Shown one piece after another: positions 44,389 to 56,376 of a stretch of DNA of 64,000 nucleotides (position 1 is its first letter; each line of letters begins with the position of its first letter). A model generated the notes under the pieces. It worked only from the letters and a program-made list of their open reading frames with translations. It was not told the DNA's origin and searched no databases. Origin of the DNA: Geobacillus kaustophilus (lineage in GTDB: Bacteria; Bacillota; Bacilli; Bacillales; Anoxybacillaceae); NCBI RefSeq assembly GCF_000948285.1, contig NZ_JYBP01000003.1, positions 434,001 to 498,000 on the forward strand, written 5' to 3'. The position numbers and the translations under genes were made by a program.

Positions 44389-45507
44389 ATGGAACAGCCG
44401 CTTGATTTACGCCAGTACTCGGTGCGCACAGATTTGGCGATCGAAGCGCATGAGATTGCAGTCGAGGAGCGTTTGCAACAAAAAAGAGAAAGCGCCGCGC
44501 CGATTGAGGGAGTCATGATCCGTGACGAGGAGATCGACGGCGTCAAGCTGTCGCATGTACATGTCACGGAGCAAGGAGCGGCCTCGATCGGCAAAAAACC
44601 GGGTCACTACGTGACGATTGAAGCCCAAGGCATCCGCGAACAAAACACCGAGCTGCAGCAAAAAGTGCAGCGCATTTTTTCCGAGCAGCTAAGCGCCTTT
44701 TTCAATCGGCTCCGCATTCGGGAACAAGCGAGCTGCCTGATTGTCGGGCTCGGCAACCAAAACGTCACTCCGGATGCGCTCGGGCCGCTCACGGTGGAAA
44801 ACGTGCTTGTCACCCGTCATTTGTTCCAGCTGCAGCCGGAAAGCGTCGAGGAAGGCTTCCGGCCGGTGAGCGCCCTTGCTCCGGGGGTGATGGGGACGAC
44901 CGGGATTGAAACGAGCGACATTATTGACGGCGTCGTCCGGAAAACAAAGCCGGATTTTGTCATTGTGATTGACGCCTTGGCTGCCCGCTCGATCGAACGG
45001 GTCAATGCGACGATTCAAATTTCTGACACCGGCATCCATCCTGGATCTGGGGTGGGCAACAAGCGGAAAGAGTTAAGCTATGAAACGCTTGGCATTCCGG
45101 TCATTTCGATCGGCGTTCCGACAGTTGTCGATGCGGTCTCCATCACGAGCGACACGATTGATTTCATTTTGAAGCATTTCGGCCGCGAAATGCGCGAAGG
45201 GAAACAGCCGTCAAGCGCGCTCGCTCCGGCGGGCTGGACGTTTGGGCGCAAACGAAAATTGACGGAACAAGACATGCCGTCGCCGCAAGAACGGTCGACG
45301 TTTCTTGGCATGGTCGGCACGCTTGGCGATGAAGAAAAGCGGCGCCTCATCTATGAAGTGCTCGCCCCGCTCGGGCATAATTTGATGGTGACCCCAAAAG
45401 AGATCGATTCGTTTATCGGCGATATGGCCAACTTATTAGCCGGCGGCTTGAATGCGGCGCTGCATCGGCAAGTCGACCAAGGCAATGTCGGCTCCTACAC
45501 CCATTAG
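44389..45507 (+). CDS. gpr: Germination protease GPR
   Basis: The 372-residue zymogen degrades small acid-soluble spore proteins on germination. It has the short N-terminal propeptide ([20 protein letters not shown], with self-cleavage expected within the first 20 residues), then [16 protein letters not shown] (catalytic Asp region), [28 protein letters not shown] and [12 protein letters not shown]. It is an atypical aspartic-type protease (family A25). The start at 44389 follows GGGGAGGAACG; an in-frame codon at 44374 is less likely. spoIIP follows, as in Bacillus. Confidence 0.95.
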   Translation: MEQPLDLRQYSVRTDLAIEAHEIAVEERLQQKRESAAPIEGVMIRDEEIDGVKLSHVHVTEQGAASIGKKPGHYVTIEAQGIREQNTELQQKVQRIFSEQLSAFFNRLRIREQASCLIVGLGNQNVTPDALGPLTVENVLVTRHLFQLQPESVEEGFRPVSALAPGVMGTTGIETSDIIDGVVRKTKPDFVIVIDALAARSIERVNATIQISDTGIHPGSGVGNKRKELSYETLGIPVISIGVPTVVDAVSITSDTIDFILKHFGREMREGKQPSSALAPAGWTFGRKRKLTEQDMPSPQERSTFLGMVGTLGDEEKRRLIYEVLAPLGHNLMVTPKEIDSFIGDMANLLAGGLNAALHRQVDQGNVGSYTH

Positions 45508-45518
45508 ACAAAAAACAG

Positions 45519-45547
45519 TTCTATCTTTTCCCGCTTGGCCATACGTT
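45519..45547 (+). promoter_or_regulatory. Candidate sigma-E promoter of spoIIP
   Basis: CATACGTT (45540-45547) fits the sigma-E -10 element; an AT-containing -35 (TTCTATC at about 45519-45525) lies at the expected distance. It is 34 bp before the spoIIP ATG. spoIIP is sigma-E dependent in B. subtilis. Confidence 0.4.
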
Positions 45548-45581
45548 AAACTGAGGAGACAAGCCGGGAAAGGGTGGGAAT

Positions 45582-46781
45582 ATGAAACGATGGCGCTCCC
45601 CAAACGTCATGATCGCGATTCCAGGAGCCAGCATAAAGAAACTGTTGATGCTCATCATCCTTGGCTGCATGATGATGTTTATGCTTGTCGGAGCGCTCAC
45701 ATCGCTGCGGCCGGAATACCGTCCGTCGTCATCATCGCTGAACGATATGGCGGCCCATTTTCCGGAAGAGACATTCATTCGTCTGTTCGCCTTGGAAAAT
45801 CGATATTTTGCGCAGCTGCTGCCGAAAGATCGGCGGCAGACGAATTACTCATCGTTATTGTTCCGCCTGGCGACGAGCATCAATCCCGATGACCCGCGCA
45901 GCCTGCTTGGCAGCGAGCTGCCGGGCTTTGCCCTTTATGACAGCAAAATTCTCATCGCTGGTGAAGGAACGGATTATACGAACATGCCATACGAATCAGC
46001 GCCGCCGCTTGAGGCGATGCTTGCGGAGCGGCAAGCCTCGGTCGATGAGCTCGAACAAGCAAACAAGAACGAAGATGAAAAACCGGTCCCCCCCCCATCG
46101 CAGACGACTGGAGGGAAAAAAGTGGTCTACATTTACAATACCCATACGCATGAGTCGTTTTTGCCGGCGCTCAAAGGGGTCACTGACCCGGATTTGGCGT
46201 TTCACCCGACGGTCAACATCACAAAAGTGGGGGAAAAGTTAGCGGAAGAACTGGAAAAGCGCGGAATCGGGGCTGAAGTGAGCAAAATCGACATTGTCAG
46301 CGAATTGTTAAAGAAAGGGATGAAATACTCCCAATCGTATGATATGTCTCGCCAAACAGTGATCGCAGCAATGAAGCAAAATCGTGACTTGCGCTACTTC
46401 ATCGATATCCATCGCGATTCGCGGCGGCGGAAATATACGACGGCTACGATCAACGGCGTTGATTATGCGCGTGTCGCATTCATTATTGGCGGAGAAAACG
46501 CGACATACGAGAAAAACTTGCAGTTGGCTACCGCGTTGCATCAGTTGCTGCAAAAGAAATATCCAGGTTTGAGCCGCGGGGTGATCGAGAAAAAAGGAGC
46601 CGGGACGAACGGCAAGTTTAATCAAGATTTATCGAAAAACGCGATTTTAATTGAAGTCGGCGGTGTTGAAAATACGTTTACTGAGTTGTTTCGTTCCGTG
46701 TCGGCGCTCGCTGAGGTGTTCAGCGACTATTATTGGCAGGCGGAAAAAGTGGAAGCGCCGGCTCCGGCGGAGAAAAAGTAA
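45582..46781 (+). CDS. spoIIP: Stage II sporulation protein P, engulfment amidase/endopeptidase
   Basis: The 399-residue protein has a cytoplasmic start, one membrane helix (about 19-41), a linker rich in Glu/Pro and a C-terminal peptidoglycan hydrolase domain (about 180-385). Metal-site residues appear in YIYNTHTHESF, FIDIHRDS and ILIEVGGVENT. With SpoIID and SpoIIM it thins septal peptidoglycan and drives engulfment of the forespore. AGGGTGGGAAT precedes the ATG. A run of eight C at about 46087-46094 lies in the linker, a possible slippage site, but the frame is open here. Confidence 0.94.
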   Translation: MKRWRSPNVMIAIPGASIKKLLMLIILGCMMMFMLVGALTSLRPEYRPSSSSLNDMAAHFPEETFIRLFALENRYFAQLLPKDRRQTNYSSLLFRLATSINPDDPRSLLGSELPGFALYDSKILIAGEGTDYTNMPYESAPPLEAMLAERQASVDELEQANKNEDEKPVPPPSQTTGGKKVVYIYNTHTHESFLPALKGVTDPDLAFHPTVNITKVGEKLAEELEKRGIGAEVSKIDIVSELLKKGMKYSQSYDMSRQTVIAAMKQNRDLRYFIDIHRDSRRRKYTTATINGVDYARVAFIIGGENATYEKNLQLATALHQLLQKKYPGLSRGVIEKKGAGTNGKFNQDLSKNAILIEVGGVENTFTELFRSVSALAEVFSDYYWQAEKVEAPAPAEKK

Positions 46782-46793
46782 AGGGGCGTCACT

Positions 46794-47132
46794 ATGGCAA
46801 GATGGTTGATTCGCTTTACTCTAGCGATCTTTCTCCTTTTTTTCGGCGTGTTGTTTGGCATGCAAGAGGCGCATCGCGGCATTGAACGGATGCGCGGTTA
46901 TGTCGATCCGTCGTTTCCATCCGTCATCGATATGAAAAAAAGGGAAAATGGTGAGGTGGAAGCGGCGGTGTTTGGCCGGCCGATCGTTGCTGGAGATTTA
47001 GGAGAAAAGCAAGAAACGATTCGCGAGCTGAAAACGTTCAACTTGTTCTCTAGGCTCGGCCAACTTTTTGCTGATGCCGTCACCGCGCTCATGGAAATGC
47101 TGTTTTCGCTCGTCGGCCGGGTGTTGGACTAG
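46794..47132 (+). CDS. yqxA: YqxA-family protein (DUF3679)
   Basis: A 112-residue protein with one N-terminal membrane helix (about 5-23), MRGYVDPSFPSVIDMKKREN and a C-terminal amphipathic helix. It matches YqxA, located between spoIIP and lepA in Bacillus and studied only as an ORF of that operon. The function is unknown. It starts 13 bp after the spoIIP stop. Confidence 0.85.
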   Translation: MARWLIRFTLAIFLLFFGVLFGMQEAHRGIERMRGYVDPSFPSVIDMKKRENGEVEAAVFGRPIVAGDLGEKQETIRELKTFNLFSRLGQLFADAVTALMEMLFSLVGRVLD

Positions 47133-47153
47133 CCCGTTCATGTGAGGACGAAA

Positions 47154-47187
47154 CAGGAACGTGCCGTCACAATGGCGGCTTGTTCTT
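47154..47187 (+). terminator. Hairpin terminator after yqxA
   Basis: GAACGTGCCG pairs imperfectly with GGCGGCTTGTTC, followed by TTTTG, some 25 bp after the yqxA stop. The remaining 200 bp to lepA show no gene. Confidence 0.55.
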
Positions 47188-47389
47188 TTGGACGCCGTCC
47201 GCCGGCTGGAGTACAAAGTGCTGCGCTTTCCATATTGTCGGTTGTTTTCTTGGCGCGGCTCTGGCCGTTTCGCGTCTTTCCGGAAAGCCCGAACGGCGGC
47301 TTGGCTTTTCGTTCATCATTGAATCTTCTTCGCGCTGTTGTTATAATCAAAGCTAGTGTAGTTTTGCGAAGAAGCAGGAGTGAGAGACG

Positions 47390-49219
47390 ATGAACCGGGA
47401 AGAACGGTTGAAACGGCAGGAACGGATCCGCAATTTTTCGATCATCGCCCACATTGACCACGGAAAATCGACGCTGGCGGACCGCATTTTGGAAAAGACG
47501 GGGGCGCTGTCGGAGCGCGAATTGCGCGAGCAGACGCTCGATACGATGGAGCTTGAGCGCGAGCGCGGCATCACGATTAAATTAAATGCGGTTCAGTTGA
47601 CATATAAAGCGAAAAATGGCGAAGAGTATATTTTCCATTTGATCGACACGCCGGGCCACGTCGACTTTACGTACGAAGTGTCGCGCAGCTTGGCCGCTTG
47701 CGAAGGGGCGATTTTGGTCGTCGATGCAGCGCAAGGCATTGAAGCACAGACGTTGGCGAACGTGTATTTGGCGATCGATAACAATTTGGAAATTTTGCCC
47801 GTTATTAATAAAATCGATTTGCCAAGCGCCGAACCGGAGCGGGTGCGTCAAGAAATTGAGGATGTCATCGGTTTGGACGCCTCTGACGCGGTGCTTGCTT
47901 CGGCGAAAGTCGGCATCGGCATCGAGGAAATTTTGGAAAAAATCGTTGAAAAAATTCCGGCTCCTTCGGGCGACCCAGACGCGCCGCTCAAGGCGCTCAT
48001 TTTTGATTCCCTTTATGACCCGTACCGCGGCGTCGTCGCCTACGTCCGCGTCGTCGACGGAACGGTGAAGCCAGGGCAGCGCATTAAAATGATGTCAACC
48101 GGCAAAGAGTTTGAAGTGACGGAAGTCGGCGTGTTCACGCCGAAGCAAAAAGTCGTCGACGAATTGACGGTCGGGGATGTCGGCTATTTGACCGCCTCGA
48201 TTAAAAACGTGAAAGATACGCGCGTCGGCGATACGATCACCGATGCTGAACGGCCGGCCGCCGAGCCGCTCCCGGGCTATCGGAAGCTCAATCCGATGGT
48301 GTTTTGCGGGATGTATCCGATCGATACGGCGCGTTACAACGATTTGCGCGAGGCGCTCGAGAAGCTGCAATTGAACGATGCGGCGCTCCACTTTGAGCCG
48401 GAAACGTCGCAGGCGCTTGGGTTCGGCTTCCGTTGCGGGTTTCTCGGCTTGCTCCATATGGAAATCATCCAAGAGCGGCTCGAGCGCGAATTTCATATTG
48501 ATTTGATCACGACCGCGCCGAGCGTCGTTTACAAGGTGCATTTGACCGACGGAACGGAAGTCGACGTCGACAACCCGACGAACATGCCCGACCCGCAAAA
48601 AATCGATCGCATTGAAGAGCCGTATGTGAAAGCGACGATCATGGTGCCAAACGACTATGTCGGGCCGGTGATGGAGCTGTGTCAAGGAAAGCGCGGCACG
48701 TTTGTCGATATGCAATATTTGGATGAAAAGCGCGTCATGCTCATTTACGATATTCCGCTCTCGGAGATCGTCTACGACTTTTTCGACGCTTTAAAGTCGA
48801 ACACAAAAGGGTACGCGTCATTCGACTACGAATTGATCGGCTACCGGCCGTCCAATCTCGTCAAGATGGATATTTTGTTAAACGGCGAAAAAATCGATGC
48901 CTTATCGTTTATCGTCCATCGCGACTCTGCGTACGAGCGCGGCAAAGCGATCGTTGAAAAGCTGAAAGATCTGATTCCACGCCAGCAATTTGAAGTGCCG
49001 GTGCAGGCGGCGATCGGCCACAAGGTCATCGCCCGCTCGACGATCAAAGCGTTGCGCAAAAACGTGCTTGCCAAATGTTACGGCGGCGACGTGTCGCGGA
49101 AGCGGAAGCTGCTTGAGAAGCAAAAAGAAGGAAAAAAGCGGATGAAACAAATCGGGTCGGTCGAAGTGCCGCAAGAAGCGTTTATGGCCGTCTTGAAAAT
49201 TGACGACCAGAAGAAATAA
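47390..49219 (+). CDS. lepA: Elongation factor 4 (LepA)
   Basis: The 609-residue translational GTPase has G1 [10 protein letters not shown]2 RGITIK, G3 DTPGHVDF and G4 NKIDLPSA, followed by EF-G-like domains II, III and V and the LepA-specific C-terminal domain ([20 protein letters not shown]). It back-translocates stalled ribosomes and affects initiation and assembly. The ATG follows AGCAGGAGTG. It stands upstream of hemW, as in Bacillus. Confidence 0.97.
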   Translation: MNREERLKRQERIRNFSIIAHIDHGKSTLADRILEKTGALSERELREQTLDTMELERERGITIKLNAVQLTYKAKNGEEYIFHLIDTPGHVDFTYEVSRSLAACEGAILVVDAAQGIEAQTLANVYLAIDNNLEILPVINKIDLPSAEPERVRQEIEDVIGLDASDAVLASAKVGIGIEEILEKIVEKIPAPSGDPDAPLKALIFDSLYDPYRGVVAYVRVVDGTVKPGQRIKMMSTGKEFEVTEVGVFTPKQKVVDELTVGDVGYLTASIKNVKDTRVGDTITDAERPAAEPLPGYRKLNPMVFCGMYPIDTARYNDLREALEKLQLNDAALHFEPETSQALGFGFRCGFLGLLHMEIIQERLEREFHIDLITTAPSVVYKVHLTDGTEVDVDNPTNMPDPQKIDRIEEPYVKATIMVPNDYVGPVMELCQGKRGTFVDMQYLDEKRVMLIYDIPLSEIVYDFFDALKSNTKGYASFDYELIGYRPSNLVKMDILLNGEKIDALSFIVHRDSAYERGKAIVEKLKDLIPRQQFEVPVQAAIGHKVIARSTIKALRKNVLAKCYGGDVSRKRKLLEKQKEGKKRMKQIGSVEVPQEAFMAVLKIDDQKK

Positions 49220-49221
49220 CA

Positions 49222-49258
49222 GGCAAGGCTGTCTCCTTCGGGGATGGCCTTGTTTGTT
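49222..49258 (+). terminator. Terminator of lepA
   Basis: CAAGGC pairs with GCCTTG around a GC-rich inner stem (CTCCTTCGGGG), followed by TTTGTTTC, a few bases after the lepA stop. Confidence 0.65.
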
Positions 49259-49295
49259 TCCTGCGGCGCCGGCCGGCTGAAAGGAGGGGGGATTG

Positions 49296-50435
49296 ATGGC
49301 CGTCTCAGCGTATTTTCATATTCCGTTTTGCGCCCATATTTGCCATTATTGCGATTTTAACAAAGTATTCGCCGCCGGCCAGCCGATTGACGACTATTTG
49401 CGGGCGATGGACAAAGAAATGGCGTGGACGGCGGCGGAATTTGGCAGCCAACTCAAGACGCTGTTTATCGGCGGCGGCACGCCGACGGTGCTTGAGCCGG
49501 CGCAGCTCGGCTATTTGCTTGCGAGCATCCACCGCCATTTTCAGTTTGACCCACAAACGGCCGAATTTACCGTCGAAGCCAACCCGGACGGCTTGACGAA
49601 AGAAAAGCTCGCTATTTTGCGCGATGCCGGAGTGAATCGGCTGAGCCTTGGGGTGCAGACATTTGACGATCAGCTTCTGCAAACGATCGGCCGCACGCAC
49701 CGGCGCGGCGACGTCATACGGGCTGTAGCGTTGGCCAGAGAAGTCGGGTTTCAGAACATCAGCATTGATTTAATGTACGGTTTGCCGGAGCAGACGCTTG
49801 AGCAGTTTACGGCCGATTTAGAAGCGGCGTTTTCGCTTCATGTGCCGCATCTTTCTGCTTATTCCCTCATTTTGGAGCCAAGGACGATTTTTTATAACGA
49901 ATGGCGGAAAGGGCGGCTCCGTCTCCCGAGCGAAGAGATGGAAGCCGAGATGTACGAAGCGGCGATGGAGCAGATGGCTGCCGTTGGCTATCGGCAATAC
50001 GAAATCAGCAACTATGCTTTGCCGGGATTTGAAAGCCGGCACAACTTGACTTACTGGAACAACGAGGAGTACTACGGCATCGGCGCTGGGGCGCACAGCT
50101 ATATCGACGGGGTGCGGCGGGCGAATATCGGCCCCATCCGGCATTACATCGCTGCGATCGAACGCAGCCAATGGCCGCACCGCGACGTGCGCCGCTTGAC
50201 CACTCGCGAGCAGATGGAAGAGGAAATGTTTTTAGGGCTGCGCAAAACGGAAGGGGTGTCCAAAGCCTGCTTTCGGCAAAAGTTCGGCCGCGACCTCCAG
50301 GACATATTTGGCGCGGCGATCCGCCGGGAAATCGAAAACGGACGCCTCGAGGAAACGGCGACTCACATCCGCTTGACAAAACGAGGCAAGCTGCTCGGCA
50401 ATGAAGTGTTTGCTGCGTTCCTCGGCGAAATGTAA
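49296..50435 (+). CDS. hemW: Radical SAM protein HemW (heme chaperone)
   Basis: The 379-residue protein has the radical SAM cluster motif CxxxCxxC in [17 protein letters not shown], and the HemN-like core with ITIDL-type and [18 protein letters not shown] segments. Such genes were long called coproporphyrinogen oxidase (hemN), but the conserved extra N-terminal cysteine region of true HemN is absent, which fits HemW, a heme-binding protein that delivers heme to membrane proteins. A TTG precedes the ATG at 49296; AAGGAGGGGG supports either. Confidence 0.92.
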   Translation: MAVSAYFHIPFCAHICHYCDFNKVFAAGQPIDDYLRAMDKEMAWTAAEFGSQLKTLFIGGGTPTVLEPAQLGYLLASIHRHFQFDPQTAEFTVEANPDGLTKEKLAILRDAGVNRLSLGVQTFDDQLLQTIGRTHRRGDVIRAVALAREVGFQNISIDLMYGLPEQTLEQFTADLEAAFSLHVPHLSAYSLILEPRTIFYNEWRKGRLRLPSEEMEAEMYEAAMEQMAAVGYRQYEISNYALPGFESRHNLTYWNNEEYYGIGAGAHSYIDGVRRANIGPIRHYIAAIERSQWPHRDVRRLTTREQMEEEMFLGLRKTEGVSKACFRQKFGRDLQDIFGAAIRREIENGRLEETATHIRLTKRGKLLGNEVFAAFLGEM

Positions 50436-50438
50436 ACA

Positions 50439-50467
50439 TTGACATTTGCCGGGCGATTTGCTACCCT
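50439..50467 (+). promoter_or_regulatory. Sigma-A promoter of the hrcA operon
   Basis: A perfect TTGACA (50439-50444), 17 bp, TACCCT (50462-50467). The CIRCE operator begins 10 bp after the -10. Confidence 0.75.
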
Positions 50468-50477
50468 AGTAGTAGAT

Positions 50478-50504
50478 TTAGCACTCGAGTTGTTCGAGTG
50501 CTAA
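50478..50504 (+). promoter_or_regulatory. CIRCE operator (HrcA binding site)
   Basis: A perfect consensus: TTAGCACTC (50478-50486), 9-bp spacer, GAGTGCTAA (50496-50504). HrcA binds it and represses the heat-shock operon until GroE becomes limiting. It lies between the promoter and the hrcA start, so hrcA is autoregulated. Confidence 0.97.
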
Positions 50505-50518
50505 CAGAGGTGAGGCAC

Positions 50519-51553
50519 GTGCTAACGAACCGCCAACTGCTGATTTTGCAAGTGATTATCGACGATTTCATTCGTTCTGGGCAGCCGGTCGGTTCGCGGA
50601 CGTTATCGAAAAAGCATCAAATCGCGTTCAGCTCGGCGACGATCCGTAATGAGATGGCGGATTTGGAGGAGCTCGGCTATATTGAAAAAACGCACATTTC
50701 TTCCGGCCGTGTGCCGTCGGAAAAAGGGTACCGCTACTACGTCGACCATTTGCTGCCGCCGCAGCGGCTGACAAGGGCGGACATTCAAAAAATCCGCTCC
50801 GTGTTTGCCGAGCGCATCTATGAGCTGGAAAAACTGATGCAAAAGTCGGCGCAAATTTTATCCGAGCTGACGAACTATACATCCATCGCGCTCGGGCCAA
50901 CGTTTAAAGAAAGCAAACTGAAGCGGATGCAAATCGTTCCGCTCACCGAACAGACAGCCGTCGCCATCGTCGTGACGGACACCGGCCATGTTGAAAACCG
51001 GGTCGTGACGATTCCGTCATCGATGGACGCAGGCGACCTCGAAAAAATGGTCAACATTTTCAACGAGCGGTTGAACGGCGTTCCGCTCATTGATTTGAAA
51101 GAAAAAATGGAAACGGAAGTGGCCGATGTATTGCGCCGTCACATCCACAACTACGACAGCGTGCTCAATGCGCTCATGGAGACGCTCGAGGCCCCTGAAG
51201 AAGAAAAAGTGTTTTTCGCCGGCAAGGCGAATATGCTCAACCAGCCGGAGTTCAGCGACATCCAAAAAGTGCGCCCGCTTCTGAACATCATTGAGCAAGA
51301 AAAAGACATTTATCGCCTGCTCCGCAAGCAAAACCAAAAAGGAGTTCGGGTTTCGATCGGGCATGAAAACGAACTGCGCGGCATGGAAAATTGCAGCTTG
51401 ATTACGGCGACGTATTCGGTCGGCGATGAGCCGCTCGGGGCGATCGCGATTCTTGGTCCAACGCGCATGGAATACTCGCGCGTCATCACGGTCTTAAACC
51501 GTGTCGCTTCCGATTTGTCGGCCGCGTTGACGAAATGGTATCAAAGTCAATAA
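50519..51553 (+). CDS. hrcA: Heat-shock repressor HrcA
   Basis: The 344-residue repressor has an N-terminal winged helix ([40 protein letters not shown]), a GAF-like dimerisation domain and ISLITATY-type C-terminal segments ([20 protein letters not shown]). It represses class I heat-shock genes through CIRCE and needs GroEL for activity. GTG codons at 50498 and 50519 are in frame; the one at 50519 follows GAGGTGAGG and matches the family start (MLTNRQ), while the first lies inside CIRCE. Confidence 0.96.
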   Translation: MLTNRQLLILQVIIDDFIRSGQPVGSRTLSKKHQIAFSSATIRNEMADLEELGYIEKTHISSGRVPSEKGYRYYVDHLLPPQRLTRADIQKIRSVFAERIYELEKLMQKSAQILSELTNYTSIALGPTFKESKLKRMQIVPLTEQTAVAIVVTDTGHVENRVVTIPSSMDAGDLEKMVNIFNERLNGVPLIDLKEKMETEVADVLRRHIHNYDSVLNALMETLEAPEEEKVFFAGKANMLNQPEFSDIQKVRPLLNIIEQEKDIYRLLRKQNQKGVRVSIGHENELRGMENCSLITATYSVGDEPLGAIAILGPTRMEYSRVITVLNRVASDLSAALTKWYQSQ

Positions 51554-51554
51554 G

Positions 51555-51610
51555 AATGGCCATATTGGATAACGGATGGATCGCGCATCCATCCTTTCCT
51601 TGTGGCCATT
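51555..51610 (+). repeat. Double hairpin between hrcA and grpE
   Basis: AATGGCCA (51555-51562) pairs with TGGCCATT (51603-51610), enclosing GGATGGAT (51574-51581) with ATCCATCC (51587-51594). No T tract follows, so it is more likely an RNA-processing or stability element within the operon than a terminator. Confidence 0.65.
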
Positions 51611-51651
51611 GATACATAAAAGGGAAGAGCCCCGGCAGGGAGGTGAACGCA

Positions 51652-52293
51652 ATGGAACAAGGAGAAAAGCAAGTGACGGAACAAGCTGCATACGATGAGC
51701 CGGAGCGGGAGCAACCGATTGAGGAAGAAGCCGCTCCGCAGCCTGAGGCGGGAGCGGGCGATGTTCCGTTTGAAGAGGCCGGCGTGGAGGAAGCGGCGGA
51801 ACGAGCTGAAGAGGCGCCGACGGCCAATGAGTTGGCGGCGGCAAAGGCGCAGATCGCCGAATTGGAAGCGAAGCTTTCAGAGATGGAACACCGGTATCTC
51901 CGCCTGTATGCCGATTTTGAAAACTTCCGCCGCCGGACGCGCCAGGAGATGGAAGCGGCTGAAAAATACCGCGTCCAAAGCTTGGCGAGCGATTTGCTTC
52001 CGGTGCTTGACAACTTTGAACGAGCGTTGAAAATAGAGACGGACAACGAACAGGCGAAATCGATTTTGCAAGGGATGGAAATGGTGTACCGGTCGCTTGT
52101 TGATGCCTTGAAGAAAGAAGGCGTCGAGGCGATCGAGGCGGTCGGAAAGCCGTTTGACCCTTATTTGCACCAAGCCGTCATGCAGGCGGAAGCGGAAGGC
52201 TATGAGCCGAACACGGTTGTTGAGGAGCTGCAAAAAGGTTATAAGCTGAAAGACCGCGTGCTGCGGCCCGCCATGGTCAAAGTAAGCCAATAA
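51652..52293 (+). CDS. grpE: Nucleotide exchange factor GrpE
   Basis: The 213-residue protein has an acidic, Glu/Ala-rich disordered start (about 1-60), a long coiled coil ([20 protein letters not shown]) and the C-terminal beta domain ([37 protein letters not shown]). It releases ADP from DnaK and acts as a thermosensor. The GTG at 51643 is in frame, but the ATG at 51652 has GGAGG eight bases upstream. Confidence 0.95.
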   Translation: MEQGEKQVTEQAAYDEPEREQPIEEEAAPQPEAGAGDVPFEEAGVEEAAERAEEAPTANELAAAKAQIAELEAKLSEMEHRYLRLYADFENFRRRTRQEMEAAEKYRVQSLASDLLPVLDNFERALKIETDNEQAKSILQGMEMVYRSLVDALKKEGVEAIEAVGKPFDPYLHQAVMQAEAEGYEPNTVVEELQKGYKLKDRVLRPAMVKVSQ

Positions 52294-52313
52294 ACGGAAA
52301 TGGAGGGTGATAG

Positions 52314-54137
<1,824 letters not shown>

Positions 54138-54145
54138 TGCAACTG

Positions 54146-54184
54146 AAAGTCAAAGTCAGGCCTGCCTTGGCTTTGACTTTTTTT
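54146..54184 (+). terminator. Terminator after dnaK
   Basis: AAAGTCAAAG (54146-54155) pairs with CTTTGACTTT (54171-54180), followed by TTTT. It separates hrcA-grpE-dnaK from dnaJ. Confidence 0.8.
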
Positions 54185-54198
54185 CTAGCATTGACATA

Positions 54199-54228
54199 TT
54201 GCCTTGCCGCAGAGGGAAATGATAAAAT
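54199..54228 (+). promoter_or_regulatory. Candidate promoter of dnaJ
   Basis: TTGCCT (54199-54204), 18 bp, TAAAAT (54223-54228), 39 bp before dnaJ. A TTGACA at 54191-54196 is too far from this -10. Confidence 0.4.
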
Positions 54229-54266
54229 CAAATTTATGTGAGTGAATCGGGAGTGGATGATCAACG

Positions 54267-55415
54267 ATGGCGAAGCGCGATTATTACGAGATTCTCGGCG
54301 TCAGCAAAAACGCGACGAAAGACGAGATTAAAAAAGCGTATCGAAAGCTTTCGAAGCAGTATCATCCAGATGTGAACAAAGCCCCGGACGCCGCGGAGAA
54401 GTTTAAGGAAATTAAAGAGGCGTACGAAGTGTTAAGCGATGATGAAAAGCGGGCCCGCTACGACCGCTTCGGCCATGCCGACCCGAACGAAACGTTTGGC
54501 GGCGGCGGATTCCAAGACGGAGGGTTTGATTTCGGCGGCTTTAGCGGCTTTGGCGGTTTTGAAGATATTTTTGAAACGTTTTTCGGCGCTGGTCCGCGTA
54601 GGCGGGCGAGCGGTCCGCGCAAAGGCGCGGATGTCGAGTATATGATGACGCTTACGTTTGAAGAAGCGGCGTTCGGAAAAGAAACGGAAATTGAAATTCC
54701 GCGGGAAGAGACGTGCGACACGTGCCAAGGCAGCGGAGCGAAACCGGGCACAAGTCCGACGTCTTGTCCGCATTGCCGCGGCAGCGGGCAAGTGACAAGC
54801 GAACAAGCGACGCCATTTGGCCGCATCGTCAACCGCCGGACATGTCCCGTCTGCGGCGGCACGGGCCGGTACATTCCGGAGAAATGCCCAACGTGCGGCG
54901 GCACGGGACGCGTCAAACGGCGGAAAAAAATTCACGTCAAAATTCCAGCCGGCGTCGATGACGGCCAGCAGCTGCGCGTCGCCGGCCAAGGGGAGCCAGG
55001 GGTCAATGGCGGGCCGCCGGGCGATTTGTACATCATCTTCCGTGTTGAGCCGCACGAGTTTTTCAAACGCGACGGCGACGATATTTATTGCGAAGTGCCG
55101 TTGTCGTTCGCCCAGGCGGCGCTCGGTGATGAGATCGAAGTGCCGACGCTCCATGGCCATGTGAAGCTGAAAATCCCGGCCGGCACGCAGACAGGCACGC
55201 GCTTCCGCTTGAAGGGAAAAGGGGTGCCGAACGTGCGCGGCTACGGCCAAGGCGATCAGCACGTCATTGTCCGTGTTGTGACGCCGACGAAGCTGACCGA
55301 AAAGCAAAAGCAGCTGTTGCGCGAGTTTGATCGGCTCGGCGGAGACACGATGCACGACGGGCCGCACGGCCGTTTTTTTGAGAAAGTCAAAAAGGCGTTT
55401 AAAGGAGAAGCGTAA
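54267..55415 (+). CDS. dnaJ: Co-chaperone DnaJ
   Basis: The 382-residue protein has the J domain with HPD ([11 protein letters not shown]), a Gly/Phe-rich region (about 75-105), a zinc domain with four CxxCxG-type repeats ([32 protein letters not shown]), and two C-terminal substrate domains. It stimulates the DnaK ATPase and delivers substrates. A terminator and a possible own promoter lie between it and dnaK, so it may be expressed partly independently. Confidence 0.97.
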   Translation: MAKRDYYEILGVSKNATKDEIKKAYRKLSKQYHPDVNKAPDAAEKFKEIKEAYEVLSDDEKRARYDRFGHADPNETFGGGGFQDGGFDFGGFSGFGGFEDIFETFFGAGPRRRASGPRKGADVEYMMTLTFEEAAFGKETEIEIPREETCDTCQGSGAKPGTSPTSCPHCRGSGQVTSEQATPFGRIVNRRTCPVCGGTGRYIPEKCPTCGGTGRVKRRKKIHVKIPAGVDDGQQLRVAGQGEPGVNGGPPGDLYIIFRVEPHEFFKRDGDDIYCEVPLSFAQAALGDEIEVPTLHGHVKLKIPAGTQTGTRFRLKGKGVPNVRGYGQGDQHVIVRVVTPTKLTEKQKQLLREFDRLGGDTMHDGPHGRFFEKVKKAFKGEA

Positions 55416-55420
55416 GCGCG

Positions 55421-56359
55421 ATGAAATGGTCAGAAATCAGCATTCATACGACGCATGAGGCCGTTGAGGCGATTTCGAACATTTTGCATGAAGCGGGCGC
55501 CGGAGGCGTCGTCATCGAAGATCCATACGATTTGGTCAAAGAACGGGACGACTGGTACGGCGAGATCGTCGAGCTCAACCCGGACGACTACCCAGAAGAA
55601 GGGGTGATCATTAAGGCATATTTGCCGGTCAACAGTTTTCTTGGTGAAACGGTCGAACAAATTAAGCAGGCGATTAACAATTTATGGCTGTATGATATCG
55701 ACCTTGGCAAAAATAAAATTACATTGAGCGAAGTAAACGAAGAGGAATGGGCAACGGCGTGGAAAAAGCATTATCATCCGGTGAAAGTGTCCGAAAAGTT
55801 TACGATCGTGCCGACGTGGGAAACGTACGAGCCGGCGTCTAGTGATGAGCTGATCATCGAAATGGATCCGGGCATGGCATTTGGGACCGGCACGCACCCG
55901 ACAACAGTCATGTGTCTGCAGGCGCTCGAAAAGTACGTGCGCCCCGGCGATCATGTCATTGACGTCGGCACCGGCTCCGGCATTTTAAGCATCGCCGCGG
56001 CGATGCTTGGCGCTCGGTCGGTGCGGGCGCTCGATTTGGACCCGGTGGCGGTCGACAGTGCGCGGCTGAACGTGAAGCTCAATAAGGTGCAGCATATCGT
56101 AACGGTGTCACAAAACAATTTGCTCGACCATATCGAGGAACCGGCTGATGTGATCGTCGCCAATATTTTAGCGGAGATCATTTTGCGCTTTACCGGTGAC
56201 GCCTACCGGTTGTTAAAGCCAGGCGGCCGCTTCATCACGTCTGGCATCATTCAGGCGAAAAAGCAGGACGTCAAAGACGGGTTGCTTGCCGCCGGCTTTG
56301 CCATTGAGGAAATCAACGTGATGGAAGACTGGGTGGCGGTTGTCGCCATGAAACCGTAA
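55421..56359 (+). CDS. prmA: Ribosomal protein L11 methyltransferase
   Basis: The 312-residue enzyme has the N-terminal substrate domain ([20 protein letters not shown]) and the SAM domain with [34 protein letters not shown] and NILAEIIL. It trimethylates ribosomal protein L11 (uL11). It starts 5 bp after the dnaJ stop, as in Bacillus where prmA follows dnaJ. Confidence 0.96.
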   Translation: MKWSEISIHTTHEAVEAISNILHEAGAGGVVIEDPYDLVKERDDWYGEIVELNPDDYPEEGVIIKAYLPVNSFLGETVEQIKQAINNLWLYDIDLGKNKITLSEVNEEEWATAWKKHYHPVKVSEKFTIVPTWETYEPASSDELIIEMDPGMAFGTGTHPTTVMCLQALEKYVRPGDHVIDVGTGSGILSIAAAMLGARSVRALDLDPVAVDSARLNVKLNKVQHIVTVSQNNLLDHIEEPADVIVANILAEIILRFTGDAYRLLKPGGRFITSGIIQAKKQDVKDGLLAAGFAIEEINVMEDWVAVVAMKP

Positions 56360-56376
56360 GCAAAGAAGGGATGGCT

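Noticed and set aside
54432-55367. Minus-strand ORF of 311 codons opposite dnaJ
   Set aside because: It mirrors the Gly/Cys-rich dnaJ coding sequence and has no independent support.
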